From Acanthochlamys bracteata (lineage: Eukaryota > Streptophyta > Magnoliopsida > Pandanales > Velloziaceae): a DNA stretch of 64,000 bases. The position numbers were made by a program, and so were the translations under genes. This document shows positions 19,675 to 29,969 of the stretch, one piece after another (the first letter of the stretch is position 1; every line of letters begins with the position of its first letter). The stretch is from contig CM034140.1 in assembly GCA_019914995.1 (NCBI GenBank), positions 6,670,526-6,734,525 on the forward strand, read 5' to 3'. The notes under the pieces are model-generated. The model searched no databases, was not told the DNA's origin, and was given only the letters and a program-made list of their open reading frames with translations.

Positions 19675-22380
19675 TATGAAAATAAAAAGGATGAACAAGA
19701 AAGCCACGACCAGTTCCCATTATTTATGGCCCAATCATGATCTATAAGCAACCTCTCAAAGACATCTCGACCTTTCTCCCAGTGAATAAACTGTAAAATA
19801 GACAGATGTAGTTTACCCAATTTGCACAAGAACGTGCAAGTTACAAGAGCAAAGAGGTTATCAGTTTTGAAGCAGTAAATATTTTCGTTAGAGGGTTGAT
19901 TCAGAAATTCCATCACACGGAATATAAGAAAGCCCTAACTAGCAGTCAGTTCCAAATTAGTCGGAAGAAGAAACATATTGCAGAAATATCCGACTGGCAA
20001 CAAAATTACCCATCTGAGCTATCAACCAAAGAATATAGAGTCGTACCAAATCGCCTCGTGTAAGAAAACACGCTACTGAATGTGTTGCTAAATGATGCAC
20101 CCATCCCCACTTCTTAAGCTACAAGTAGAAGAAGAAATATCCAGATTTGATTCAATGTAAAATGTGTTTTGAATGAAAAGCAGTTCCAATGCCATGAAAC
20201 TGAAACCTGGATCATGATGGCATCTATCCAAGGATAACCTGTTTGTCCTTCCCTCCAAGCTGTCAGCAATCTTTCGTCGTTGTCCCAAGGTATCTAGTAT
20301 GAAACAATCATTTTCATATGTAAGTTATGTGCTTCCAAAGAATATGGAAGCTAACATAGCATCACGACAGAAAAATTACCCCGCGTTACCTGCTTGCATA
20401 TTTTGTTTCCTCTCATCTGATCGAAGTTTGGATTTTCAAATGCCACAGTGTAGAAAAAGTCTCTCCATAACAACTAAAAACCACTTACTAAAATACATCA
20501 CAAAAGTGAAAATCTATTTCATTTAATCAGTACTCAATAAGCTAATGCATTATTAACCTGACCAACAAGGGATACTGGTGGAGATGGGTACTTCTTTGTG
20601 CTTCGATAAACATCTTGTAGGCAGTGATAAAAATATCTTGCAGAAAGACATCCAAACTACATTATTCAACAAAAAAAAAAAGAGTTTAGGATTCAAATAG
20701 AGACAAGTAGAGTCTACTGAAATTATCGAAATTGAAATAGTTTTTTATAATGTAATTTACTTTCAGATATGGTGATAAAACAGTGGTAGCAGGCTTTAGA
20801 AAAGCAGAATCACTTTTTGGTTTCTCAAAGTTTGCAACCCATTCCTATGTTAGGTGAAACAACATAAGGAGAGATGTGAATGCACTTTATCAATACCATC
20901 AGATAATTAGAAATAAATAAGAGTATAAGATGCGAGAAAATCACTTGACTATGAATTCACAGGATGCTTAAGCACTAGAGGAAAAGTTTTAACTTGTACA
21001 TAATTAAGCAAATTTAAAAGTGTGATTATATCTGAATCAAATTCCAGGATTCAACCACACAAAAAGGTCCATCAAGACAAAATAATAAAAGAGGGCTTAC
21101 TTACTTACCTTATCATCGAGACATTGCTTCAACCTTCTTAAAGCTTCTGATTCACCTCCTCTGACTGGGAAAAATTCTTTCTATGATTTTACAGAAGAAC
21201 ACAGCTCAGACACAGCAACTTTTGGAACCAATGCTAAATCGTAAATGGTGTTTCTCTTGCATAATGACAAACCTGACATATATCACCATATCCAAGCTTG
21301 TCGATAGTTGGGACTTCCAAGATGTTGTAGCCTTTAACATCCCCAATAGGTGGTAAACAAGAGTATGATTGGGCAACTGGAGCTGGTGGTTCCCAGCAAG
21401 CTTTACAAATGACTGATATGTCAATGGAGGTTGCCCCTTATTCTGTTGTAGAAATAAGCAATAGACATGAAACCATAGCATTCAGTGACAAACTTCAGGA
21501 TACACAGAAACAACTCTAGAATATCATGAACGTGTGATCACTAAAAACTTAGTTAGGTCACACTGCTGCCTTTTCTAGTCATTTAAGACCCGCGGCAACA
21601 AAGAACTTCCGAAATCGAACACAATCACATCACGACTTAGTAGTATTTGTTCTCAGTTACCTTTTGAATGATATCAGCAGGATCAAAGAGGGTATGGCTT
21701 ACAGGTGAGAACACTTCAATTCCAGATACAGAAGCAAATTCCTTTAAAAAAGAATAATAAAAATTATTCTAGGAAAAAACAACCGATTGTCGTCAAAAGC
21801 ATAAAATTGCAGCACAAATTTATAAACTTTTCAATGGCATTTCATGTAGGCTAAGAAAAATCATTTAAATATTACCTTCACTCTTCGATCCATTTCTTGG
21901 TAGTATGGCTCTGTGTCAAACTCAAAGCACAATTTCCTGATATTCCACTACACCATCAAAAACAATACACACCTTAAACTCCCTAAGTTCTCCATCTCAA
22001 TTTCCAAAATCTTTACTATCAGCAACAAGGAAAAGATATGCTACTCATAAGTCTGAAATTTAAAAATAGACATAGTCACCAACATAACGGATAGCGTTGG
22101 GGACGACATCAGCAGGATTTCCATGGAAAAGCAGTAGACGCGACCCAAGTCGACGAAGGGAGGAGTCAAGATCGGCAAGGGAATCTAGGAAGAACCGTAT
22201 TCTGTTCACATCAGAACGGGCAGAACCGGGTGACGGTGCAGTCGGATCCGGTTCAAGATACCGCGGGTCAAGTACGAATACCGGGAACAAGTTTGAGCTC
22301 CACTGCACCGCGTACTCTAACGCTGCATTGTCGTGGATCCGTAAACCTTTACGGAACCAAACCATAGCGTTCAACTCCAT
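19675..22380 (-). pseudogene. UVR3: (6-4) photolyase (UVR3), frameshifted and 3'-truncated
   Basis: Eleven exons follow the plant (6-4) DNA photolyase in order: 22084-22380 (MELNAMVWFRKGLR), 21876-21947, 21661-21741, 21273-21442, 21109-21180, 20761-20844, 20558-20656, 20390-20473, 20207-20293, 20047-20118 and 19675-19790 ([15 protein letters not shown]...[13 protein letters not shown]). The N-terminal photolyase fold and much of the FAD domain are recognisable. Exon 4 is 170 nt instead of 171. One base is missing near 21391, at the codons for AG-EPP, so splicing leads to a stop in exon 5. The C-terminal part of about 130 residues is gone, because the last exon runs into AT-rich repeat after 19685. 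The motif HLARHxVAC reads [10 protein letters not shown], keeping both His but changing Arg to Thr. The enzyme would repair UV (6-4) photoproducts; this copy cannot make it. Confidence 0.85.
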
Positions 22381-22535
22381 CTCTTTCTTTAAATTTGGTT
22401 TCCCGCCGGGAAATGGAAAGAAAGAAAGAAACCGGCAACGAAGTCGGGTTAGTTGGGAGAATTCTCGTGATGGCGGGAACGAAATAGCCGTTCGATGGGA
22501 ATCGAACGGTGAATATTTAAACTAGAGTGTTAACA
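22381..22535 (-). promoter_or_regulatory. Short 5' region of the photolyase copy
   Basis: Only 155 bp separate the photolyase ATG from the stop of the truncated GRAS frame. It has no clear TATA box. The join between GRAS coding sequence and this promoter may be a rearrangement point. Confidence 0.35.
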
Positions 22536-23471
22536 CTATTCGCGGTAATGGAAAGATCTAGCGAGTTCAGCGAGTCGAAGCCCTACTTCACGGAGTGTGT
22601 CATGGCCATCAGGTGAAGGCGGACCGATTCCAGTGTGCCGAAGAGAGGGTGGCCCACCAGGCCTGAGAGCAAGAGCTTGGATTAAAGCTGGCCATTGAAG
22701 ACCTTGCATGAGACTGAAATCAACGACGTGGACACGATTGTAGCCGTCGAATGCTTCGAGAATCGCTTGGTTTGCGGTGAAGTGAGCAAACGGGCTTGCT
22801 TCATAGAAATGGTGATAGAGAATCTCGTGCTCCGCAGGAGAGATCTCAGCGACAGAAGAAACAACGTTGTAGATCCGACAGCAGAGAGCGTCGGCGAAAC
22901 ATGCGGCGACTTTACCGATGCCTGACACGTTGCTAACGCGGGAAAGAAGAAGCTTGATCTCTTCAAGCAAAGTGCAGGCGAGAATCGTCTCTGCCCGGTG
23001 AACAGAATCAGCACAAGACATTAGAAGGTGAACCAACCGGATTCCGGAATCTTCTTCTTCTTCAACCCGCTGCGCAACCGCCGCTGCAGCTGCTGCTAAT
23101 GTTGTAACAGGTGGCGGAGGTGGATAAGTAGATTCCGGCCAGGAACTAAACTCAGAACTATTAATTTGCATAGGCGGTGGAGGAGGTAGAACTAATGCTT
23201 GATCTGAACAACTGTTGAACTCAGAAAGCATCGAATCAACCCAAGCGGCGATGTCCGAAGGGTTCGAATGAACGACATCGAATGGATTGACAGTGGTAGC
23301 TGTAGTTGGACAAGAAACCATAACCGTCTCGAGCTGTTCTAGACGTTGTGCTACGTGTTGTAGCTCGGATGAAAGAACTCTGTAGCCAGCACAGGCGAGT
23401 TCGCCGTCGATCTCCGCTGTTGTAGGCGGACTGTAGCAAGCATTTGCTGCACAGTATGGGTATGTTCCCAT
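22536..23471 (-). pseudogene. Truncated DELLA-like GRAS protein
   Basis: The frame is 322 codons from ATG 23504, or 311 from ATG 23471 (MGTYPYCAANAC), with no introns, as is usual for DELLA genes. It shows a decayed DELLA segment (GELACAGYRVLSSELQHVAQ, then RLEQLETVM) and a TVHYNP-like segment (VVHSNPSDIAAWVDSMLSEF). A Pro/Ala linker follows, then the GRAS LHRI region (LVHLLMSCADSV) and the VHIID core (VHVVDFSLMQGLQWPALIQA, LRPGGPPSLRHTGIGPP). It stops at HYRE just after the VHIID block, so LHRII, PFYRE and SAW, about 200 residues, are missing. DELLA proteins are nuclear repressors of gibberellin responses that are bound by GID1 through DELLA/TVHYNP. Here those contacts are altered and the dimerising C-terminus is absent. 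It could be a dead copy or a short dominant-type protein. Confidence 0.75.
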
Positions 23472-23622
23472 CCCTTGAGTTTTGGATAGATAGATTAGAT
23501 TCAACTGCTGTGCTTAATCATATACTTCGAACTGAAGAGGAAGAAGAGAAGAAGAAGTTTGTCTCCCTGTTTTCCTGTTGCGGTGAAGTTGTCATGTCGG
23601 GTCTTAAACGAAGAAGAAAGAG

Positions 23623-23630
23623 TGACGTCA
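23623..23630. promoter_or_regulatory. TGACGTCA palindrome (bZIP/TGA-type site)
   Basis: A perfect CRE-like palindrome lies about 120-150 bp upstream of the GRAS start. It is a classical target of plant bZIP factors of the TGA/HY5 class, but use here is inferred. Confidence 0.45.
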
Positions 23631-23643
23631 GCAGAAACAGACA

Positions 23644-23651
23644 CACGTGGC
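23644..23651 (-). promoter_or_regulatory. G-box/ABRE (CACGTGGC)
   Basis: A perfect G-box with ABRE flanks lies 14 bp from the TGACGTCA palindrome, and a related GCCACGT occurs at about 23672. Paired G-box elements are typical of ABA- or light-regulated promoters. Confidence 0.45.
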
Positions 23652-23849
23652 AAGGAAATCTCCACTGGACCGCCACGTTTGCTCAGAGGTACGAGATTTG
23701 AGCTGTTTAATTGAAATTAAAAAAACAATTTTGATGCTTTTTCAGTTTAGGAAAATATTATTCATGAAAACATCATAATCAAATAATACATGAGTTAAAA
23801 CGTCAATATAACTAAACCAATAATTAGAAATACAAAATTTATTAAATAC

Positions 23850-24088
23850 GGGAAGTGGAGTTTTTGGGTGAAGTGGAATTTTTAGAAAGTAAATTTAAAA
23901 AATAAAATTAAAAATAAAAAATATTTTAATAAAAAATAAAATTATAATTTAATTATATATTTATAGTAAGTTTTAAAGAATTTTAAAAAACATTTTATTA
24001 ATAAAAAATTTATTTAATTTTTGTATGTATTTTATGTTAAAAATAAGTTTAAAGAAAGTGGAATTTAGGGTGTTGGTAAACACGCCCA
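23850..24088. repeat. AT-rich repeat, family B, copy 1
   Basis: It contains aagtggaatttttagaaagt, a long A/T core, then tttttgtatgtattttatg and ggtgttggtaaacacgcc. A second copy in the same direction lies at 24966-25200. Confidence 0.6.
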
Positions 24089-24965
24089 AGAAATACGCTG
24101 AAAGTTTTGTTAGTGGTTTGGTTTGTTGGGAGTCCAAATCAAGCCCATACCTACTGTAGAGTACTGAACCGACTTTATACGGGTCCACATCATGGGCTCT
24201 ATCAACCATCTGATGAAGAGTCTCCATCCATCGGTCCGGCTCGATTCCGAACCAATTGGACCACATCTTGACTTAATTGACCATATTCGATCTGACTTGA
24301 GTTGGACAATCTTAAAACCCTAAAACACGATCGAACCAATTTGATTGCCTACGCTCTCATTTGTGGACCACCGTTTCGACATGGGCGGTCAGAATCGTAG
24401 ACGTGTCGTGCATTCGGGTTTGTGCTCATCTCCGAATGCCGTCATAGTTTACACCGAGTTATAAAACTTAATGTTGACGTTTTAGAAACTGTAGGGAGGT
24501 TTGCCAACCAAGACATTTTGCACTAGAGGAAGACGATGCCTACGTTAGTTTAGGCGAAACTTTGATTTCTTGTCAACCGCCTTAGCTTGGCTAGCTTAAA
24601 ATGAGTAAATATGAGTTGGAGATGCATGCATGTTGCATTTTTATATAATATATGTGTTCTGACGATGCTTCCTCAAATTGGTAAATTGATATATGTTATC
24701 GCAATTTTTCATCTATTAATTTAAGGTTTTATTAATTTAGGATATGTATCAACTGCAATAAAGTAAAATTTGTAAAAATTCAAATTTGTGACGATTTAAT
24801 TTAAAAGTGTTTTTTTTTCAAAATTAATTTAAAAAAATTTGATAATAAAAAAAAAGTAAGTAATAATAAATTTTTATCAATATCATGTTAAAAATGAGTT
24901 TAAACTAAGTGGAGTTTATTGATAAATAAAGTAAAACTAAAACTATTTTTTTATTAGTGTTTATT

Positions 24966-25200
24966 AGGTGGGGTGAAGTGAAGTTTTTAGGTAAAGTAGA
25001 GTTTTTAGGAAGTAAATTTAAAAAATAAAATTAAAAATTAAAAATATTTAATAAAAATAAAATTTTATATTAATTATATATTTATAATAAATTTTAAATT
25101 AAATTAAAAAAATTATTAATAAAAAATTTTATTTTAATTTTTGTATGTATTTTATGTTAAAAATGAATTTAAAAGAAGTGGACTTTAGGGTGTTGGTAAA
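24966..25200. repeat. AT-rich repeat, family B, copy 2
   Basis: It matches 23850-24088 along its length by eye, including tttttgtatgtattttatg and tagggtgttggtaaa. Part of the same sequence appears again at 27230-27355. Confidence 0.6.
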
Positions 25201-28200
25201 TTAAACAGTTTGATGATTGTAGTAAACTGTAAAAAATGTAAAACTAAATTTTTCTTTAACATGTTTTAATTGGAATTGCTAAGTTTTGCAAAGTGTGTGT
25301 TTTTTTGTTGGTAAATTGAACTAATGGCATATACGCATTTTCATTATTATTTTATTTTCTAAACAAATAAAGCGGACTAATTTTGATCTGAAATAAAGCG
25401 GATTATGAAGGTCCTAAATAGATATGGATAATAAAGTTTGATTTAGTCTAAATTTTGGGCCGATTCGGTCCAATCCGCTCTGATATTATATGATGAATTT
25501 AGGATTCTTTTCAAAACCAATTGGCGATGAGAAGAGTGAGCCCAAATCTTTATAAATATCATCTCAGGATCATTGATAAGTAATGTGGGACTAAACTTTT
25601 CTTTAACAAAATATAAATTTTTTTAAAATGTATATTTTAAAGTAGGTTTACAAAGTGACTGAAAGTTTTGTATGTGATTGTTAAAAAAAAATCTGAAAAC
25701 AATTTTTATATTTTATTATATTGAAAAGTGACTCTAAATATAAGTATTAAGTGTGTTTTAATTAGTTGGATTTGAATTTTATGAAACTTAGTTCAATGCA
25801 ATTGAGTCTTGTGAAACTGTGTTTGATAAAAAATAAATTAACATGAGTTTGATGATTGTGGTAAACTGAAATTTAAAAATCGTATATAAATTAAAATCTG
25901 ATTGAAAAAAATGAATTCTGCCCAATTGAAACATGTTTTTATTGGAATTGATAAGTTTTGATCAAATTGATACATGTCTTTAAGTTTTTTCAGGTATAAT
26001 GCTAGGCGAGTAGCTTTTGGAGTAGAAGAATAAATTTGTGTTTATAAGCATGACCGTCTAACTAAGAGACATACATATAATGTGCATATATATAAAAAGC
26101 ATTTCATTATTATTTTATAAATTTTCTAGACACAATTAATGTCGTCAATATTATTTTATTTCAATAGAACTAATGACTTCAAACTCGGGGTCGTTTGGCT
26201 TAGCATTTTGAAAAAAATAATTTTTTAACTTTTTAATATGTTTTTTTATAAATATTTAGATAATTTATTTAAAATTTTAAAAAATATTAAAAAATTTTAC
26301 GTAAGAAAATTATTTTGACGATTATTTTTATTATTTTTTAGTTATAAAAATAGAGTTTTTTAGAAAAAATAAAAATATTTTTTATTTTATAAAAATTTTA
26401 TTTTATAAATAATTTCAAACATTATTTTAATTTTTTTATATAATAAAATATAGATGGGGCATATTCATTGTTTTAATATAGTATGTACAACTGTTTCATC
26501 TTATTTCGTCTACGTTTAGCTATTAATTTAATCTACAGCTCAATTTTTTTTAAAGAAAATTCATAGGAAAATGTTATGGCGTAATGAAATAGCAGTATCT
26601 CTGTATCTCCGCTTAGTTTAGCATCTTAATAATATATAATAATTTTCGAGGCAACATAATGTTATCTAATCTAATCTAAAAATATAATGTAAGTAGCAAG
26701 CAAAGTTGTAGATTAAAAGCAATAATACATGTTTAAACTAGTGTTAAGTACAACATCATGACATGATTTAAGGTCCGTTAATGATAAAAAAATTCATGCA
26801 TTTGTTTATTGCAACGAAAACTACAATTAGAGTTTGATGAATTTTATATAGGATGAATTTTATTAAAATTTTATTTAAATTAAATACTTCGGTTTCAGAA
26901 AGGGTGTCACGGGTGGTCATTATCAAATGTTTTATAATCTATTTCATAAGATTTCACGTACGCCGTAGAATATAAGATTAAACTGTTTACTTAATTCAAA
27001 CAGCGTACATAGTAAAATAATTAACTTTGGAAAAAAGAACATTTAGATCTAGACCCTATTTTAATTTACTGAAATTTTAATTTTTCTTATCAAATTTAAA
27101 ATTTCGATAAATCACCTATTTTAATACTATAAAAAAAAATTTATTTTTGTGAAATTGAATTAAAACGCTGTTATTAAAATTTGTGTAAACTTGTAAACCG
27201 GTAATTGAATTGTTAACATATAGTGCACGTTTACTTTATAGATAAAGTAAGTGAGGTGAATTTTTTGAAAATTAAATTAAAAAATTAATTAAAAATTAAA
27301 ACTATTTAATAAAAAAATAAAATTATATATTAATTAATATTTATAGTCAGTTTCTAAAAAATAAACTCTTGATCTAAAAATAAATCTTTTTTTCTTTCCA
27401 TTGTAAATATTTCTTATTTTTTAAGGTTTATAAGATAAAGACGTTACATTAGACAGCTACGTATCCGACGGATCAAATAAAAGAATGTAAGTTAAAACTA
27501 TGGAGACGTTACAACTGTTTCTAGTCACCATCCATGCCTGCATGCCATAACAACTATGGCGACGTTAAAATAAAATACAGTTTTGGGCCTTCTTTCTTCG
27601 AAACAAAAAAAAAAAAAAAAACACGAAATTACACGGTAATATAGTAAGTGTCTTTTTAAATTAGCCCTTGGTCCATCTTGATTTAAAGAATACATTTAGA
27701 GCTGCTTTCACTCGTTTCTTTTCAGTTCATTATTTATTTTATTTTTAATAAGTTTTATTATATTTTAAAATAAAAATTAATTTTGTTTTTCTTGAAGTAT
27801 TTAATTTTTATTGGGAAAACTCGTTTCAGAAAACTCTTGATATTACCTCGGTCCACTCTTTCAACTTTCAAGATGCGATGAAGATGCAATTTATAATAAT
27901 TTTTTTAATACCCATTTTAGTTTCTCTGAGTGAAAAGGATGAAATGGAACATCAGGACAACGCATTAAAACATTTTGTTCTTTTTTCCCCTGCCTCACTC
28001 TATACATATACCCACCCCTTGAATGTTTTCAAGTTAGTCTTCAGAATAATATTTAAGAGTATCTATAAATAAAATTTTTAAAACAAAAATATTTCTAATT
28101 TTTAAAAAATAAATACATTCTTTTGTTTAAAAAAAAATAATAAGTAATAATAAGATCATATATCTTTAAATTTAAAAATATTTATTACATAAATTTATTA

Positions 28201-28220
28201 AAAAAATATAAAATAAAGAG
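25200..28220. other. AT-rich spacer, no gene
   Basis: No supported coding sequence. Present are a family C-like repeat (about 25745-25940, with ccaattgaaacatg at its right end), a family A-like repeat (26191-26420) and a patch at 27565-27605 shared with 13180-13220 (acagttntgggcctt). A poly-A run lies at 27606-27621. Confidence 0.5.
26191..26420. repeat. AT-rich MITE-like repeat, family A
   Basis: It starts TCGTTTGGCTTAGCATTTTG and ends ATAATTTCAAACATT, with an A/T-only interior. It resembles the copies at 44190 and 49541 most closely (GTTTGGCTAA start). Confidence 0.5.
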
Positions 28221-28571
28221 TTGAAAAAAAGTGATGAGTGTACACTGTCAAAATAGCGCCTTAATTAGCCCATCTCACAATTTCAAGAATGCGTTTAGAG
28301 GTTTATAAGCATTTCATTTTATTTTATATCATTATTTTATTTTAAATATTTCATTTTTAAATAAACTTTTTATAATAATTTAAATTTAAAAAAATAAAAA
28401 ATATAGATAAATAATTCGTCAATTCGTCCGCTCTTTCCAGATGTGACGGAAGATGCAATTGATAACTATGTTTACCCTAATTAAAAAGTGTTTTACAAAC
28501 TAATTTTGTTTCTCTGTGTGAAAACTGAAAAGAGAGTGCAAATACGTAGCTTTCTCTCCATCTCCTCCCTC

Positions 28572-28579
28572 TATATATA
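28572..28579 (+). promoter_or_regulatory. TATA box of two-helix gene copy 2
   Basis: TATATATA lies 44 bp before the ATG, in the same context (tctccatctcctccctc) as copy 1. Confidence 0.65.
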
Positions 28580-28615
28580 CCCTATGAAAAGCTTCTTTCT
28601 TTCCATATAACAGAT

Positions 28616-28969
28616 ATGTCTGCTGAACACTTTGATATAGAAGCAAACAACAACGGCAACGGCGACGCCTCGTCGGCAACGTTGTTCAAATCCCTTTTAC
28701 TAGCGGAAGGTTCGCTGGCTACCTCCTTCGCTTTGGCAGCTTTAATCAAGCCTCCCAAGTTCCATAACCTTATTCTTTTGTCCCTTTATTTTACTGCTGG
28801 GTTCATTCTCCTCATCTTTAGTCTGGTGCTTGTCGTCCTTTGGGCGATCATGATCACCAAATCCCCTAATGTAGCTGCTGCCTTCGCCAAGAAGATGATG
28901 TTTGCTACCTTAGCTCCGCTAATGATCCTTGTCGTTGCAGGAGCTTATGCCACTCTGGTGGCAGAGTAA
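28616..28969 (+). CDS. Small two-helix membrane protein, copy 2
   Basis: This is an intronless 117-aa paralogue of 14266-14613, starting MSAEHFDIEANNNGN. It has two extra residues in the Asn/Gly/Asp-rich N-terminus. Two hydrophobic helices (about 52-80, FILLIFSLVLVVLWAIMI, and 94-115, MMFATLAPLMILVVAGAY) are joined by a basic loop with KSPNVAAAFAKK. No family is recognised. An upstream ATG near the TATA box (28583) opens only an 8-codon frame that ends before this start, which supports MSAE as the true start in both copies. Confidence 0.75.
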   Translation: MSAEHFDIEANNNGNGDASSATLFKSLLLAEGSLATSFALAALIKPPKFHNLILLSLYFTAGFILLIFSLVLVVLWAIMITKSPNVAAAFAKKMMFATLAPLMILVVAGAYATLVAE

Positions 28970-29489
28970 GCATATATGCATGAGATACCATTTGCATGTA
29001 GATGCCTCGTTATGGGTAGCTTTTAGGTTTATGGTTGTTGCTTGGTTTTATATTGTTTCTGTGATTTTTCTTTTCCCTTATTTGTAAGCATTGTCGAATA
29101 TTGTATCCTTATTTATAATTTGGTGTTTGAGTTCTAGAGTGTTTCATATAACGAGTCTTGAATTATAATGTTATATGCCACCTTGTAGTTATGCATGGGT
29201 TGGCGTTCAAATTGCTCAGCTAACCAAATTAACCAGCATGCGAGTAACACCTAAGTCAGGCGAATACCGGCCTGTGATCGCCGGTGCTCCGCTGACCATG
29301 CAACAATCTGAATCTTATTTTCAGTTTCTGCGAATTTATTCAATTAATGGCGAATTAAGGTCAGATAGCGGCGGCGATGGTTTGGGTAGCCAGCTAGCGG
29401 TGGGATCTTTAACTGCGTAAAGGAAGGAGGAGCACTACGCCATTGCTTTAAACCCAATATGGTACGTTTATTATCGATGTCATATTTTT

Positions 29490-29715
29490 GCTGCAGTCAT
29501 GTTATCTGAACAGAGAACAAAACCAGAGCATGACGTCTTCTGCATGGAGGTTATAATTTCCTGAATTACAACTTAGTCCTGACTCACAAAGATTAAATGT
29601 CAAAACACAGTGGTAGATATAAGGTAAACAGAGAACATGACTAAAAATATCTAATTCTAACAAATATATAAACAAGAACTCATGACACTGTTGACGAACA
29701 CAATCATAGTTCATG
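29490..29715 (-). repeat. Duplicated block, partial copy 4
   Basis: It carries the downstream end of the CCCH block (aacaaaaccagagcatgacg) for about 225 bp and then stops. The zinc-finger exon is not present. Directly beyond it lies a VPS13-type exon. Confidence 0.75.
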
Positions 29716-29842
29716 TCTTTAAATCAACAGTTCTGATAAAGAAATGCTGAAATTTTGATTAGAAAGAAGGCCCGCAACTGTATTTTAGACAGTTCTGATA
29801 AAGAAATTCTCCCCAAATTCGATTTAGACAACAAAAAATTAC

Positions 29843-29954
29843 CAAGATTGGAGAGCTGACCTGTTCTGCAGACAAGCTTGAATTTATCACGGGAGAAATA
29901 GTGGAGCCAATATTTCAGCGTGTACTCTAATGCCCGAGCAATTATCGAGTCCAT
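29843..29954 (-). pseudogene. VPS13/chorein N-terminal exon (gene fragment)
   Basis: From ATG 29954 the minus strand encodes MDSIIARALEYTLKYWLHYF then SRDKFKLVCRTGQLSNL, 37 codons plus G. A donor GTAATT follows. This matches the start of plant VPS13-type lipid-transfer proteins (a chorein N-terminal domain beginning M-[ED]-S-I-L-A-R-A-L-E-Y-T-L-K), and the phase fits the next Asp codon of the family. Some conserved positions differ (LQGRTVQ reads LVCRTGQ). A CT-rich stretch upstream (30000-30060) could be its leader. No further exons are present downstream, where the CCCH block follows. VPS13 proteins are over 3,000 residues, so only the first exon remains. Confidence 0.7.
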
Positions 29955-29969
29955 TTGCATCAAATCTTA

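Larger units (their letters stand above)
28225..29480 (+). repeat. Segmental duplicate carrying the two-helix gene, copy 2
   Basis: It is the counterpart of 13905-15225 and reads directly into a partial CCCH block at 29490. Confidence 0.85.

Noticed and set aside
22097..22525. 142-codon plus-strand frame over the photolyase start
   Set aside because: It is the reverse shadow of photolyase exon 1 and its promoter, and its translation has no recognisable content.
23973..24266. 97-codon minus-strand frame starting MWSNWFGIEPDRW
   Set aside because: The second half is translated AT-rich repeat of family B, and the first half matches no family I know.
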